Shown here one piece after another: positions 51,354 through 60,198 of a DNA stretch of 64,000 nucleotides (position 1 is its first letter; every line of letters starts with the position of its first letter). Location: positions 37,319-101,318 of the forward strand of contig CAMUAR010000004.1 in NCBI GenBank assembly GCA_947086895.1. The letters are read 5' to 3'. The position numbers and the translations under genes were made by a program. This DNA is from an uncultured Lachnospiraceae bacterium. Lineage in GTDB: Bacteria > Bacillota > Clostridia > Lachnospirales > Lachnospiraceae. The notes under the pieces are model-generated. The model worked only from the letters and a program-made list of their open reading frames with translations. It made no database searches and was not told where the DNA came from.

Positions 51354-52109
51354 ATGCGTTTGTTGATTATAAGACATGGAGACCCTGATTATGCAAAAGA
51401 TTCTCTGACAGAAAAGGGATGGCGCGAAGCAAAATTTTTAGCGGAACGTATGGAAAAGGAAAAAATTGCAGCATTTTATGTTTCTCCGCTTGGCAGGGCG
51501 AAAGACACTGCCTCCGTAACATTAAAAAAAATGGGGCGCACAGCAGTAGAATGTGATTGGCTGCGGGAATTCGCACCGAGAATAAAACGTCCCGATGGTC
51601 AGGGGAGCGAACAGATTGCATGGGACTGGCTGCCGGAAGACTGGGCGCAGGAACCGTTGTTTTATAACAGCAGTGCCTGGACACAGCACCCTGTAATGGA
51701 AGAAGGCTGCACGCACGAGGACAAAAGAAAAGGCGTTGAAGCGGAACATAGGTGGGTGGTTGAGAACTTTGATCGACTGCTTGCAGAGCATGGTTATGTG
51801 CGCGACGGCGCAATTTATCGAGCAGAGCGGGCAAATCGGGATACCATCGCGCTTTTTTGCCATTTTGGCGTGGAGTGCGTGCTGCTGGGGCATTTAATGA
51901 ACACATCACCGATGGTACTCTGGCATCATCTCTGTGCTGCGCCGACTTCGGTCACAACGGTTTATACAGAAGAGCGCAGAGAGGGAAAGGCAATTTTCCG
52001 CACAAGCAGTTTTGGAGATATTTCGCATCTGTATGCAGCAGGAGAAGAGCCAGCTTTTGCAGCGCGTTTTTGTGAGACTTTTGATTGTGCGAATGAGCGG
52101 CATGATTGA
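51354..52109 (+). CDS. histidine phosphatase family protein
   Basis: 251 residues. LLIIRHGDPDYAKDSLTEKGWREA carries the catalytic RHG motif (phospho-His about residue 8), and the second catalytic His is in LFCHFGVECVLLGHL (about residue 168). These residues mark the phosphoglycerate mutase-like superfamily. The length is greater than that of simple cobalamin-type phosphatases. The substrate is unknown. It lies between pncB and a DUF3737 gene, all on one strand. Confidence 0.88.
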   Translation: MRLLIIRHGDPDYAKDSLTEKGWREAKFLAERMEKEKIAAFYVSPLGRAKDTASVTLKKMGRTAVECDWLREFAPRIKRPDGQGSEQIAWDWLPEDWAQEPLFYNSSAWTQHPVMEEGCTHEDKRKGVEAEHRWVVENFDRLLAEHGYVRDGAIYRAERANRDTIALFCHFGVECVLLGHLMNTSPMVLWHHLCAAPTSVTTVYTEERREGKAIFRTSSFGDISHLYAAGEEPAFAARFCETFDCANERHD

Positions 52110-52261
52110 TTATTTATGAAACTGCTGTAAATTTACCAGATGTCGCCGTAAAACTTATTGCTGAAGCAAGGGGATATAAGGCAACGGTATCGCTGTTTGG
52201 CTGACAAGTAGAAAGAGAAATTTTAAATGAAAAGCCGCCTGGCGGTAGAATGCGGGGAAAT

Positions 52262-53110
52262 ATGGATAATAAAATTGAAAATAAAGTTTACGATGAAGAG
52301 CGCGCCCTGTATAATATACAAAATACTGAGGTGGCAAACTGTCTGTTTGCAGGACCTGCGGACGGCGAATCCGCATTGAAGGAAGCGAGAAATATTGTTG
52401 TCCGCGATTGTAGTTTTTCACTGCGTTATCCGCTCTGGCACACGCATGATTTTTTGATGTCCAATTCGGTTATGGATGAAGCGACACGCGCGCCAATCTG
52501 GTATTCTACGGATGGAAAACTGGAAAACTGCCAGATTGACGGAATTAAATGTCTGCGCGAATGCAGAAAAATTACAATGGAAGGCTGTAAAGTACATTCG
52601 CCGGAATTTGGCTGGCGCAGCCACAAACTTTCCATGAAAAACTGCGAGATAGAATCCGAGTATTTTCTTTTTGAATGTACGGATGTTGAAATAGACCGCC
52701 TGAAAATGAAAGGAAAATATTCATTTCAATACATAGAAGGTATGCGGATCCATGACTCGGAGCTTGATACAAAAGATGCGTTTTGGCACAGTAAAAACGT
52801 TACAGTGGAAAACAGCACGTTAAAAGGCGAATATTTAGCGTGGTATTCGGATGGATTGACTTTGATCAACTGTCATATTATAGGCACGCAGCCGTTATGT
52901 TACTGTACAAATCTAAAGCTGATCAACTGTACCATGGAAGGAACAGATCTTTCTTTTGAATATTCCGATGTTGAAGCGGAAATTTCAGGGGAAATTATGT
53001 CCGTCAAAAATCCGCGTTCTGGATATATAACAGCAGATAAAATTGGGGAGATTGTTCTGGAAGATTCCATTGTTGAGACAACCTGTGAAATTCGGGAAAA
53101 GTGCAGATAG
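52262..53110 (+). CDS. DUF3737 right-handed beta-helix-like protein
   Basis: 282 residues (286 from ATG 52250). Repeating short strands (VRDCSFSLRYPLWHTHDF; LENCQIDGIKCLREC; MKNCEIESEYFLFEC; VENSTLKGEYLAWYS; LINCHIIGTQPLCYC) with regular Asn-Cys and Glu-Cys turns are the pattern of a pectate-lyase-like beta-helix, and the sequence matches my recall of DUF3737. No catalytic motif or signal peptide is visible. Function unknown. It is followed by a terminator. Confidence 0.85.
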   Translation: MDNKIENKVYDEERALYNIQNTEVANCLFAGPADGESALKEARNIVVRDCSFSLRYPLWHTHDFLMSNSVMDEATRAPIWYSTDGKLENCQIDGIKCLRECRKITMEGCKVHSPEFGWRSHKLSMKNCEIESEYFLFECTDVEIDRLKMKGKYSFQYIEGMRIHDSELDTKDAFWHSKNVTVENSTLKGEYLAWYSDGLTLINCHIIGTQPLCYCTNLKLINCTMEGTDLSFEYSDVEAEISGEIMSVKNPRSGYITADKIGEIVLEDSIVETTCEIREKCR

Positions 53111-53229
53111 CCAAAATGCCTTTTCTGTAAAATTTAAATTTTATCAAAAGAGATCGAAAGCCCTGCTTTTGGAAAAAATCTTTGCTGGATTAAATATTTT
53201 TGGTAAAACAATAAATTATTAAATTTACG

Positions 53230-53272
53230 AAAAAGGACTGCTGCAATATTTTTTCGTGCGGTAGTCCTTTTT
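53230..53272 (+). terminator. terminator after the DUF3737 gene
   Basis: AAAAAGGACTGC against GTAGTCCTTTTT with an AT-rich loop; the right arm ends in the T-run. Confidence 0.75.
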
Positions 53273-53335
53273 CTATAGATGTATAAAGAGCGTCTGGTGT
53301 CACACAAATAACAAGAAACAGCAAGTTACGATTTG

Positions 53336-53929
53336 TTAAAAAGGAGAAAAGCCATTTTCGGAAAAAATATGATTTCCCGTGCTTTTGGTCCAGCCTTCAA
53401 AGGCAGAGCCACATGCTTTCTCGGCAAAACGGTCGATCAGAGTTCCGCGTGAAATAAAATATCCGTGGAGCGGAATAACATCTGGTATAATAGAATACGT
53501 TTCTTGTTGTTTTTTAACAACAAGAAAACATTTAAAAGGTTCGCTTAATTTAACTTTATAAAAATAAATTTGTGTATCAGGAGACATCGTATATTTTATA
53601 GAATCAATTGTAATTTCGCAAAAAGAATCATAGAGCGAAAAAAATTGTTCTAACGCCTGTTCTCCATCACCTTTACAACGATCCTTTAGTATTTTAGCAT
53701 AGCCTTGGCAGGCGTTTGTCTCACGGAAATGCTTCGCTGTATATTCGTGAAATAAAAAAAACGGAAGCGATGGTAAATGCTTGGATTCTGGGATATTATT
53801 TTGGCGCAGGCAAAACTGAAAACCGTCCAAAAAATTTCGCAGACATATAATATCTTTTTGACCAATATACATACCAGGACGTTTCCGAATTTGATTGATA
53901 CATTTCGTAATTTGATTTTCTGGTTCCAA
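53336..53929 (-). CDS. uncharacterised 'RPGMYIG' protein
   Basis: 197 residues with a TTG start, seven bases after GGAGG. The N-terminus ITKCINQIRKRPGMYIGQKDI is a motif found in small Firmicute hypotheticals, some of them annotated as immunity-type proteins; it also echoes the N-terminus of GyrB, but no GHKL ATPase follows. The middle (FHEYTAKHFRETNACQGYAKIL) suggests a helical domain, and the end is beta-rich. No signal or membrane segment is seen. It stands alone in an AT-rich area. An immunity or antitoxin role is only a guess. Confidence 0.65.
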   Translation of the reverse strand: MEPENQITKCINQIRKRPGMYIGQKDIICLRNFLDGFQFCLRQNNIPESKHLPSLPFFLFHEYTAKHFRETNACQGYAKILKDRCKGDGEQALEQFFSLYDSFCEITIDSIKYTMSPDTQIYFYKVKLSEPFKCFLVVKKQQETYSIIPDVIPLHGYFISRGTLIDRFAEKACGSAFEGWTKSTGNHIFSENGFSPF

Positions 53930-54522
53930 AGATGATCCTCCATTTTATTGCTGGTTGATTGTGAATTGCTCCGACTTATCATTGCGGATTACATGACGTG
54001 TTAAAAATTTTAGATTCTGTTTCCCTGCGGTATATTATAACAGCTTCTTTTTCAAAACCTTCAAAAAGAAATTCGCAAGTGCAGATCAAATTAACTGCAT
54101 TGTATCACAATTTTTTGTAAAATACCATGAATTTTTTGATTTTCTTTTATACAATGGTTGTCGTTTCAATATATTTTAGTGTTGCAGCAAATATTTCAAA
54201 TAAAATATTTCACTTGAAATTACTTACAACAAGATCCATTTGCAAGTTGTTGATTTTAAATTATTTTTAAAAAGAAAGATTATAAAATGAATCTGTAAAT
54301 TTAATGCTTTCATTATTGAAAATAAATATTTATCTTTTATATAAGTCTTATATTATGACTTAGAAAACTAGTAAAGTGCTGTATAACAAGAAAACTTCAG
54401 AAAAAATATTTTTTCATATGCGCTTGCATTAAGTACGAAATAGGTATATGATAACAGAAAGCAAAAGATTTAGCTATATTATAAATTCTTATTAAAAAAC
54501 GCTTTGGAATGGAAGGAAAAAA
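53930..54522. other. AT-rich gene-free intergenic region
   Basis: About 590 bases with many in-frame stops on both strands. The only features seen are the leftward ribosome binding site at its left end and the degV promoter at 54424-54452. It may hold decayed sequence; nothing else is recognised. Confidence 0.6.
54424..54452 (+). promoter_or_regulatory. promoter of the degV gene
   Basis: TTGCAT (54424-54429), 17-base spacer, TATGAT (54447-54452). Confidence 0.65.
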
Positions 54523-55365
54523 ATGAGTATAAAAATTATTACCGATTCAGCATCCGATATGGGAATGGCTGCAAGAGACGGGCTGGAAATTCTGCCTATG
54601 ACAATTACATTTGGAGAACAGGAATTTAAAGATGGAATCGACTTGTCTCACCATGAATTTTATGAAAAACTGGTCGAGGGGGACGAGCTGCCGCGCACAA
54701 GCCAAATTACACCGTTTGCATTTGAAGAGGCATTTCAGAAGGCTGTGCAGGAAGGACAGGAAGTTGTGGCAATCACAATGTCCGCAAAGTTGTCCGGCAC
54801 ATGGCAGAGTGCTGTAACTGCAGCAAACGAGTACAAAGGAAAAGTATTTGTTGTTGACAGTGAAAATGTAACGGTAGGAGAACGAGTTCTTGTGGAATAT
54901 GCCCTGCGGCTGCGTCAGGAAGGGCTTTCTGCACATGATATTGCAGAAAAATTAGAACAGGTCAAAAAAAAGGTGTGTCTTGTGGCGCTGCTTGATACAT
55001 TAGAATATTTGAAGAAGGGCGGCAGAGTATCAAAAGCAGTTGCGTTTGCAGGCGGTCTGCTGTCCATTAAACCCGTAGTTGCAGTTCAGGACGGTGAGGT
55101 TGTGATTCTTGGCAAAGCGCGCGGCTCCAGACAGGGAAATAACCTTCTTGTACAGCAGATTCAGCAGACGGGCGGAATTGATTTCTCTATGCCGCATGTT
55201 CTTGGTTATACAGGATTGAGCGACGCGCTGTTAAAAAAGTATATCAATGACAGCGAAGCACTCTGGAAGCATGGAGTCGAGCGGCTTGAAATCGGGACGG
55301 TTGGCGGAACCATCGGCACTCATGTCGGCCCAGGAGCAATCGCAGTAGCATTTTTCTCATTGTAA
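54523..55365 (+). CDS. DegV family fatty-acid-binding protein
   Basis: 280 residues, usual family length. IKIITDSASDMG at the N-terminus, then LPMTITFGEQEFKDGIDLSHHEFYEKL, the ITMSAKLSGTWQSA segment that lines the fatty-acid head-group site, and KKGGRVSKA. DegV (FakB-like) proteins hold a fatty acid; in FakAB systems FakB presents it to the FakA kinase. No fakA gene is adjacent, so whether it works in phospholipid synthesis is not known. GGAAGG precedes the ATG. Confidence 0.93.
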   Translation: MSIKIITDSASDMGMAARDGLEILPMTITFGEQEFKDGIDLSHHEFYEKLVEGDELPRTSQITPFAFEEAFQKAVQEGQEVVAITMSAKLSGTWQSAVTAANEYKGKVFVVDSENVTVGERVLVEYALRLRQEGLSAHDIAEKLEQVKKKVCLVALLDTLEYLKKGGRVSKAVAFAGGLLSIKPVVAVQDGEVVILGKARGSRQGNNLLVQQIQQTGGIDFSMPHVLGYTGLSDALLKKYINDSEALWKHGVERLEIGTVGGTIGTHVGPGAIAVAFFSL

Positions 55366-55402
55366 TATAAAAAAGGCTGTCACAAAAGGCGGCTTTATCT
55401 TA

Positions 55403-56260
55403 TCACTTTAAAGATTTTTTAACCAATTTATTGCCGGACAGTTTTTTTAACAGCGGTTCAAACATAACGCCTTCTGTTTTAGGAACATTATATTGAATAC
55501 TCTCCGAAAGACATAAACGGACAAAGGAAGCGGCTTTGCGCACAGCGTCAGCAAGACAAACTCCCTGCACAACATCCGCGGCGACAATAGAAGAAAAAAC
55601 ATCGCCTGTTCCGCTGCGCTCCGCGGCGACGCGCTTTTTTCTTATATACACTGTACTTTTAGAAAGCGGGTCATAGACGGCGTTAGACAAAAAAGTACCT
55701 TCATGAATTCCAGTGATAACAATACAACCATGACAGAGCGCAGATAATTTTGCAAAAATCAATTCGAGATCCCGGCGGGAAAATTGCGGCTGATAAGGTG
55801 TATCAGTAAGAATACAAGCTTCTGTCAAGTTGGGGGTAAGCACGTCGGCGCGCGCTGCCAGCTGCTTCATTCGAGAGCAGAGCGCAGGCGTGTAAGTGGC
55901 GTATGCTTTGCCGTGATCGCCCATAACAGGATCAATAATAACCGTGGTGTTTTCCTGTTTAAAATCTATAATAAATTGCTCTACAATATCAATTTGATCT
56001 TCAGAACCTAAAAATCCTGTTAAAATACCATCAAATTGAAAGCCAAGCTTTTTCCACTCCGAAATATATTGCGGCATCCGTTTTGTATAATCATCCATAA
56101 AATAACTTGGGTATCCAGTATGGTTAGAAAGAATCGCGGTAGGAACCGGACAGCATTGTAAACCTATTGCGGAGATAATTGGCAGTGCGACAGTAAGAGA
56201 GCATCGCCCGCAGCCAGACAAGTCGTTGACAACCGCAATTTTTTTTTGTTTATTTTCCAT
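55403..56260 (-). CDS. pdxY: pyridoxamine/pyridoxal kinase
   Basis: 285 residues of the PfkB/ribokinase-like superfamily, ThiD/PdxY branch. VNDLSGCGRCSLTVALPIISA at the N-terminus, TGFLGSEDQI, the VIIDPVMGDHGK strand-loop and the catalytic Asp in AAERSGTGDVFSSI near residue 215. It phosphorylates vitamin B6 vitamers or, less likely, hydroxymethylpyrimidine. The gene 100 bases upstream encodes an ECF-transporter S component, which suggests joint uptake and trapping of a vitamin, probably B6. A GAGGG precedes the ATG. Confidence 0.9.
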   Translation of the reverse strand: MENKQKKIAVVNDLSGCGRCSLTVALPIISAIGLQCCPVPTAILSNHTGYPSYFMDDYTKRMPQYISEWKKLGFQFDGILTGFLGSEDQIDIVEQFIIDFKQENTTVIIDPVMGDHGKAYATYTPALCSRMKQLAARADVLTPNLTEACILTDTPYQPQFSRRDLELIFAKLSALCHGCIVITGIHEGTFLSNAVYDPLSKSTVYIRKKRVAAERSGTGDVFSSIVAADVVQGVCLADAVRKAASFVRLCLSESIQYNVPKTEGVMFEPLLKKLSGNKLVKKSLK

Positions 56261-56359
56261 ATTTCCCTCATATTCCGCCGTATGTCGGCATTTAAACCAA
56301 ATAAAGATCTTATATTTCTATAGATTTTTTGCTTTTTGTCCCGTGGAATGGCTGTGATT

Positions 56360-57190
56360 TCACGATACTCCATTTTCCGATTTGTTATTTTCTGATTCCA
56401 GACGGAAAAACAATCCCGACTTTTCCAGAGCTGGACGAAGTGCTGTGTAGAGAATTACGGAAAAAGTTACGGAAAGTACTGCGTTTACCGCTGTGGTTAG
56501 AGAACTTAATTTTGCGAGTGCTGAAGCGATATCCTGCGGAATTCCAAACAAATATTTTTTATAGAAATAGCCCGTAATCGGGTCTGCGACAATATTAAAA
56601 GCCATACCGCAGATTGAGGAGATCAGCGTGATACGCATGATTTTTTTTGCGCTGTGAGCGCGGCTTAAATGTGCAAATGTGTGTGCTGCAAGACCGACGA
56701 TCAACCCGATACACAGTTTTAAGAAAAATGTTTTTGGCGCGCTTGTGACATAGCCCGAAGTAAAGTCAGCAACCGTCAGACCAATTGCGCCTGCCATACC
56801 GCCCCAAAGTCCGCCGAGAAATAATGCGGCAAGCACAACAAAGGTATTTCCAAGATGAAACGCTGTCTTTTCGCCGCCCACTGTTAAGTCAAAACGAAAA
56901 TACTGAAATCCGATATAGGCAAGTGCGGCAAACAGAGCAGCAAAAGAAAGGCGTTTTACACGTTCCGCATTGCTGTAGTTTTTCACAGTCTTTTTTGAAA
57001 ATAAACGAATCAGTCCGCTTACAAGAAGCACAATGCCGATAATAACAAAGAAAAAACCAATAAAAACAAGTGTATCTTCCTTGGTAATTTCTTCGTCAAT
57101 GTTGTTGCGGTAGCCGATACTTGCGATAATCAGCCCAATAATAGCAGCAAGTCCGCCCGCCAATGCAGTAATAATATTTTTTTTCTTCAT
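56360..57190 (-). CDS. ECF transporter S component, probable vitamin B6 uptake
   Basis: 276 residues from ATG 57190 (AGGAGG nine bases upstream). Two N-terminal transmembrane helices (about 8-30 and 40-62) precede an ECF S-component-like core of six helices (about 80-260): KRLSFAALFAALAYIGFQYFRFDL, HLGNTFVVLAALFLGGLWGGMAGAIGLTVADF, GLIVGLAAHTFAHL. S components bind a vitamin and dock to a shared EcfAAT energising module encoded elsewhere. The extra N-terminal pair of helices is unusual. Adjacent pyridoxamine kinase makes vitamin B6 the best guess for the ligand. Confidence 0.82.
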   Translation of the reverse strand: MKKKNIITALAGGLAAIIGLIIASIGYRNNIDEEITKEDTLVFIGFFFVIIGIVLLVSGLIRLFSKKTVKNYSNAERVKRLSFAALFAALAYIGFQYFRFDLTVGGEKTAFHLGNTFVVLAALFLGGLWGGMAGAIGLTVADFTSGYVTSAPKTFFLKLCIGLIVGLAAHTFAHLSRAHSAKKIMRITLISSICGMAFNIVADPITGYFYKKYLFGIPQDIASALAKLSSLTTAVNAVLSVTFSVILYTALRPALEKSGLFFRLESENNKSENGVS

Positions 57191-57262
57191 AGGTTCGTCC
57201 TCCTGATCACCAACGAAGTCCATACCGTTGGTTTTTTATCGAAAATTATCATACCCCTATAT

Positions 57263-57306
57263 TGACATTATGAAAATTCCCAAAATAATATTTTTTTATA
57301 ATGTCA
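57263..57306. repeat. inverted repeat in the divergent S-component/regulator region
   Basis: TGACATTAT (57263-57271) and ATAATGTCA (57298-57306), 9 bp perfect with a 26-base spacer, lie 24 bases upstream of the -35 element of the regulator gene. It is a candidate operator for the TPR regulator or for B6-linked control. Confidence 0.5.
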
Positions 57307-57329
57307 GTTTTTAGAATTAAAACTACTAA

Positions 57330-57358
57330 TTGACAACTGTATTATTTTTTTATATAAT
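57330..57358 (+). promoter_or_regulatory. promoter of the double-HTH/TPR regulator
   Basis: Perfect TTGACA (57330-57335), 17-base spacer, perfect TATAAT (57353-57358). Confidence 0.88.
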
Positions 57359-57450
57359 AAAAGTATAACTATTTTAAAAACATTCGTTATATAGAATAAA
57401 TATTTTATTTGATCTTTATTGCGCACCATCAATATAAAGGAGATGAAAAA

Positions 57451-59346
57451 ATGCTGACAGATGAGAGGGACTTACTGAGCAGAGAACTGAAGAAAAAAGG
57501 GATAGAACCAGATCAGCTTGCAGATGGAGTCTGTTCGTACAATACGATAAAAGAAATTTTAAACGGCAGGCAGGAGTGCGACTTACTGTTATTTTTCTTT
57601 TTTCTGCAGCGGCTTGGGGAGTCACCGGATAAAAAAGAATATATTCTTTCCTGGAAAGAGTATCAAGGAGAATGTGTTCGGTCGCGGATTGTGTCTGCTA
57701 TTTTTCGAGGAAGAAGAGAGTGGGCAAAACGCGCTCTCTGCGATTATAAGAAAAAGATTGGAGCAGGCAAAGCGGTACATGAAATGTTTGTTTACCGCGG
57801 ACAGGCGATGTTTGCTTATTGGATTTCCCATGATGCAGCCGAAGCGAAAAGGTGGCTTGAGCAGGCATTGAATACTACATTTCCGCGTTGGAAATATACC
57901 AATTGGGATAAATGTCGGATTTCTACAATGGAGCTGGAGAATCTGCTTGCTTATACGCGCATAGAGCAAGATCAGGAAAAAGAAGTAGAAGGATTATTAA
58001 AGAAATGCGGCAAATACATAGAAAATTATATAACAGACAGTGAGGAACATGCAAAAATTTATAGTAAGTATGCATGGATTGCCGCAAGAGAAGAAGTGAA
58101 AAAAGGATACCCGCACCAAGCACTAAAATTGTGTGAAACTGCAATTAACGAACTGGGGAAACATAGTATTGCATATTTTGTACAGCCGCTGCTGCGTATT
58201 ATGCTGGAATGCTATGAAATGTTAGGAACATCCGATACAGTGTATCAGGGAAAGCTGACAAAAGATCGCTGCACTTGCTATCTCAATGCGCTGGAAGTTA
58301 TCTATCACAACTATGGAAAACACTGGATGCCGCAGGACTCTATTTTGTGGAACTGCAGCCAGAAAGCGTACCATCTGGAAACAGAACTGATTGCCGCGGA
58401 GCGGAAAGCCTTCGGTATGACGCAAGCAGAATTGTCCGCAGGAATTTATGAAAATGCAAAGGAAATTGGAAAAATAGAGCGAGGGCTTAGCTCTCCAAGA
58501 CAAAAACGATTTTCTATGCTTATGGAGCGGTTTGGGATAGAACGGGAGCGGCGGAGTGGTTTTGTAATTACAAATTCTTATTTGGCAATGAAAGTTCGAA
58601 GGGAAATTCAAGCCTCAGCGCACAGGCACCAGTATGATAAAATGAATCGGCAGGCGTCCGAACTGGAGAAACTTCTTGATATGCAGATCCCGGAGAACCA
58701 ACAGACGGTAAAGACAATTTACAATATGGTTGCATTTCAGACAGGAGAACGCTCTCCAGAGGATATTTTAGCGGAAGACTGGAAGCTGCTTCAAATGACA
58801 TATCATATTTCGCCGGAAGATATCAAAATTCCAAAAGAAATAATTATGGATTCAGAAAAGAAAAAACGCGGCAGACCAAAAAAGATAAAAGCATCAGCGC
58901 CTTACTTTTACCGAGTGCCATTTAAAAGCGAAGTGGATCTTTTAAATCAGATTGCAATTTTATTAAAAGAGACAAACCAGAAAGAGGAAGCAATTCAATT
59001 GTATGAAAAGACGATTGCGGCTTTTGAGAGGAGCAAAGTAAAAGAAGAGTACCAGTATTTTTCTTATGGATTATTGTCAGCAAATCTGGCAAGAGATAAG
59101 GATATGATTGAAAACTCTGAGAAAGGGATACGGCATAGTTTACAATGTGGAAAATTTGGAGGAGTATGTAATAATTATTTAACACTTGCTTGTACATTAT
59201 TTAGTGATAGCTCGAATCAAGAACTATGCCAAAAAATGGTAAAGGAGTGTTATTATTTATTCGAGCTATCAGAGAGTTATATAAATCAGAAAAATGTTAA
59301 AAACTTTTATAAGAATACATTTGAATGTGATATTGAGGATAGTTAA
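57451..59346 (+). CDS. XRE/TPR regulator with two HTH regions and an AT-hook
   Basis: 631 residues from ATG 57451 (AAGGAG eight bases upstream). Residues about 5-55 form an XRE-like helix-turn-helix (LLSRELKKKGIEPDQLADGV, then YNTIKEILNGRQ). Residues about 60-305 are TPR-like helices. A second, better XRE domain is at about 311-360 (AERKAFGMTQAELSAGIYEN; IGKIERGLSSPRQKRF). An AT-hook-like KKKRGRPKKIK is at about 470-480, and further TPR-like repeats run to the end. HTH plus TPR is the plan of RRNPP-type regulators that bind short signalling peptides. The gene meets a small exported-peptide gene tail to tail at its stop codon. Two HTH domains split by a TPR block are unusual. Confidence 0.75.
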   Translation: MLTDERDLLSRELKKKGIEPDQLADGVCSYNTIKEILNGRQECDLLLFFFFLQRLGESPDKKEYILSWKEYQGECVRSRIVSAIFRGRREWAKRALCDYKKKIGAGKAVHEMFVYRGQAMFAYWISHDAAEAKRWLEQALNTTFPRWKYTNWDKCRISTMELENLLAYTRIEQDQEKEVEGLLKKCGKYIENYITDSEEHAKIYSKYAWIAAREEVKKGYPHQALKLCETAINELGKHSIAYFVQPLLRIMLECYEMLGTSDTVYQGKLTKDRCTCYLNALEVIYHNYGKHWMPQDSILWNCSQKAYHLETELIAAERKAFGMTQAELSAGIYENAKEIGKIERGLSSPRQKRFSMLMERFGIERERRSGFVITNSYLAMKVRREIQASAHRHQYDKMNRQASELEKLLDMQIPENQQTVKTIYNMVAFQTGERSPEDILAEDWKLLQMTYHISPEDIKIPKEIIMDSEKKKRGRPKKIKASAPYFYRVPFKSEVDLLNQIAILLKETNQKEEAIQLYEKTIAAFERSKVKEEYQYFSYGLLSANLARDKDMIENSEKGIRHSLQCGKFGGVCNNYLTLACTLFSDSSNQELCQKMVKECYYLFELSESYINQKNVKNFYKNTFECDIEDS

Positions 59347-59540
59347 TCGAAATCAATATCGTCTGGAAGTGGGTTAGGGATTATGGTAATACCGCATGTT
59401 TCAATTCCAGGTTGTTCTATGATCTGCTGGTCTTGATTTGGAGGGGTTTTACCGGTTAAAATGTTGAGAAGCAGAAGGAGTGCGGTAATGCTGCCGAGCA
59501 CAGTACGAAATAAAATGGTGTTTTTTTTGGATTTTTTCAT
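59343..59540 (-). CDS. small exported peptide, candidate signalling propeptide
   Basis: 65 residues. Basic N-terminus MKKSKKN, hydrophobic stretch ILFRTVLGSITALLLLLNIL (about 9-28) and a short polar, Pro/Asp-rich C-terminus (PNPLPDDIDFD). AAAGGAG lies five bases before the ATG and a good promoter precedes it, so it is a real gene. The stop codon overlaps that of the convergent TPR regulator (shared TTAA). Size and shape fit Phr/PapR-like propeptides whose C-terminal end is released and re-imported; a membrane-anchored small protein is the alternative. Confidence 0.7.
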   Translation of the reverse strand: MKKSKKNTILFRTVLGSITALLLLLNILTGKTPPNQDQQIIEQPGIETCGITIIPNPLPDDIDFD

Positions 59541-59630
59541 CGGAACTCCTTTCTTTTGGACAAAGAAAAGTAAAATGCAGATTTTACAAAAACAGCATAC
59601 AATATAATCCGTAATGAAAGGATTGGTTTC

Positions 59631-59659
59631 ATTATAATATAATGCTATATTGTAAACAA
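59631..59659 (-). promoter_or_regulatory. promoter of the small exported peptide gene
   Basis: Minus strand TTGTTT (59659-59654), 17-base spacer, TATAAT (59636-59631). Confidence 0.65.
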
Positions 59660-59695
59660 ATAAAAGTTTTACTTAATCTCTTGATGTCCAAATAT

Positions 59696-59730
59696 AATGT
59701 ATCTTACGTGACGAATACGCAAGATACATT
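59696..59730. repeat. 10-bp inverted repeat upstream of the peptide promoter
   Basis: AATGTATCTT (59696-59705) and AAGATACATT (59721-59730) are perfect complements with a 15-base spacer, ending about 37 bases upstream of the -35 element. The arrangement suits an activator or repressor site for the adjacent HTH regulator. Confidence 0.55.
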
Positions 59731-59784
59731 GTGTTGTGATATGTGTTATTTTATGTAACCAATTATAAAGGAAGATTATTTAAA

Positions 59785-59836
59785 AAAAAAGCCCTTTTCA
59801 CTGAAAAGTTTATTTTGAAGCGAAAAGGGCTTTTTT
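59785..59836. terminator. bidirectional terminator-like hairpin
   Basis: AAAAAAGCCCTTTTC against GAAAAGGGCTTTTTT with an AT-rich loop; A-run on one side and T-run on the other. The right arm (TTTTGAAGCGAAAAGGGCTT) is copied at about 60579 and loosely near 62735. Confidence 0.7.
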
Positions 59837-60198
59837 GAAAGAAAAAATTGTGATATAGTGATAACAAGAAGATCAAAGTTACAAAAGAAAAAAGTTATTC
59901 TTTGGCTTATTTCAAAAGGTGAACTGGAAGAACAAAAGAAAAGATTTTAGATCCAGAGAAATCTGGAAAGATACCAAAACTGTTTTTGTTGAACAAAACG
60001 ATCGATTGCACCCAATATAAATTGAATTTTTGTGTTAGATTGCTTTAAAGCATAACGTGCAAAATACAAAAAGGGTAATTAGAAACATATTTAAGTATAG
60101 AAAAATAGCCAGCAAGCCGTTGTTCGGAAAAGCCGAAAACGGCTTGCTGATATATTTTAGTTCCATTATAGCAACAGTAGATAAAATTCAAAGCAATA

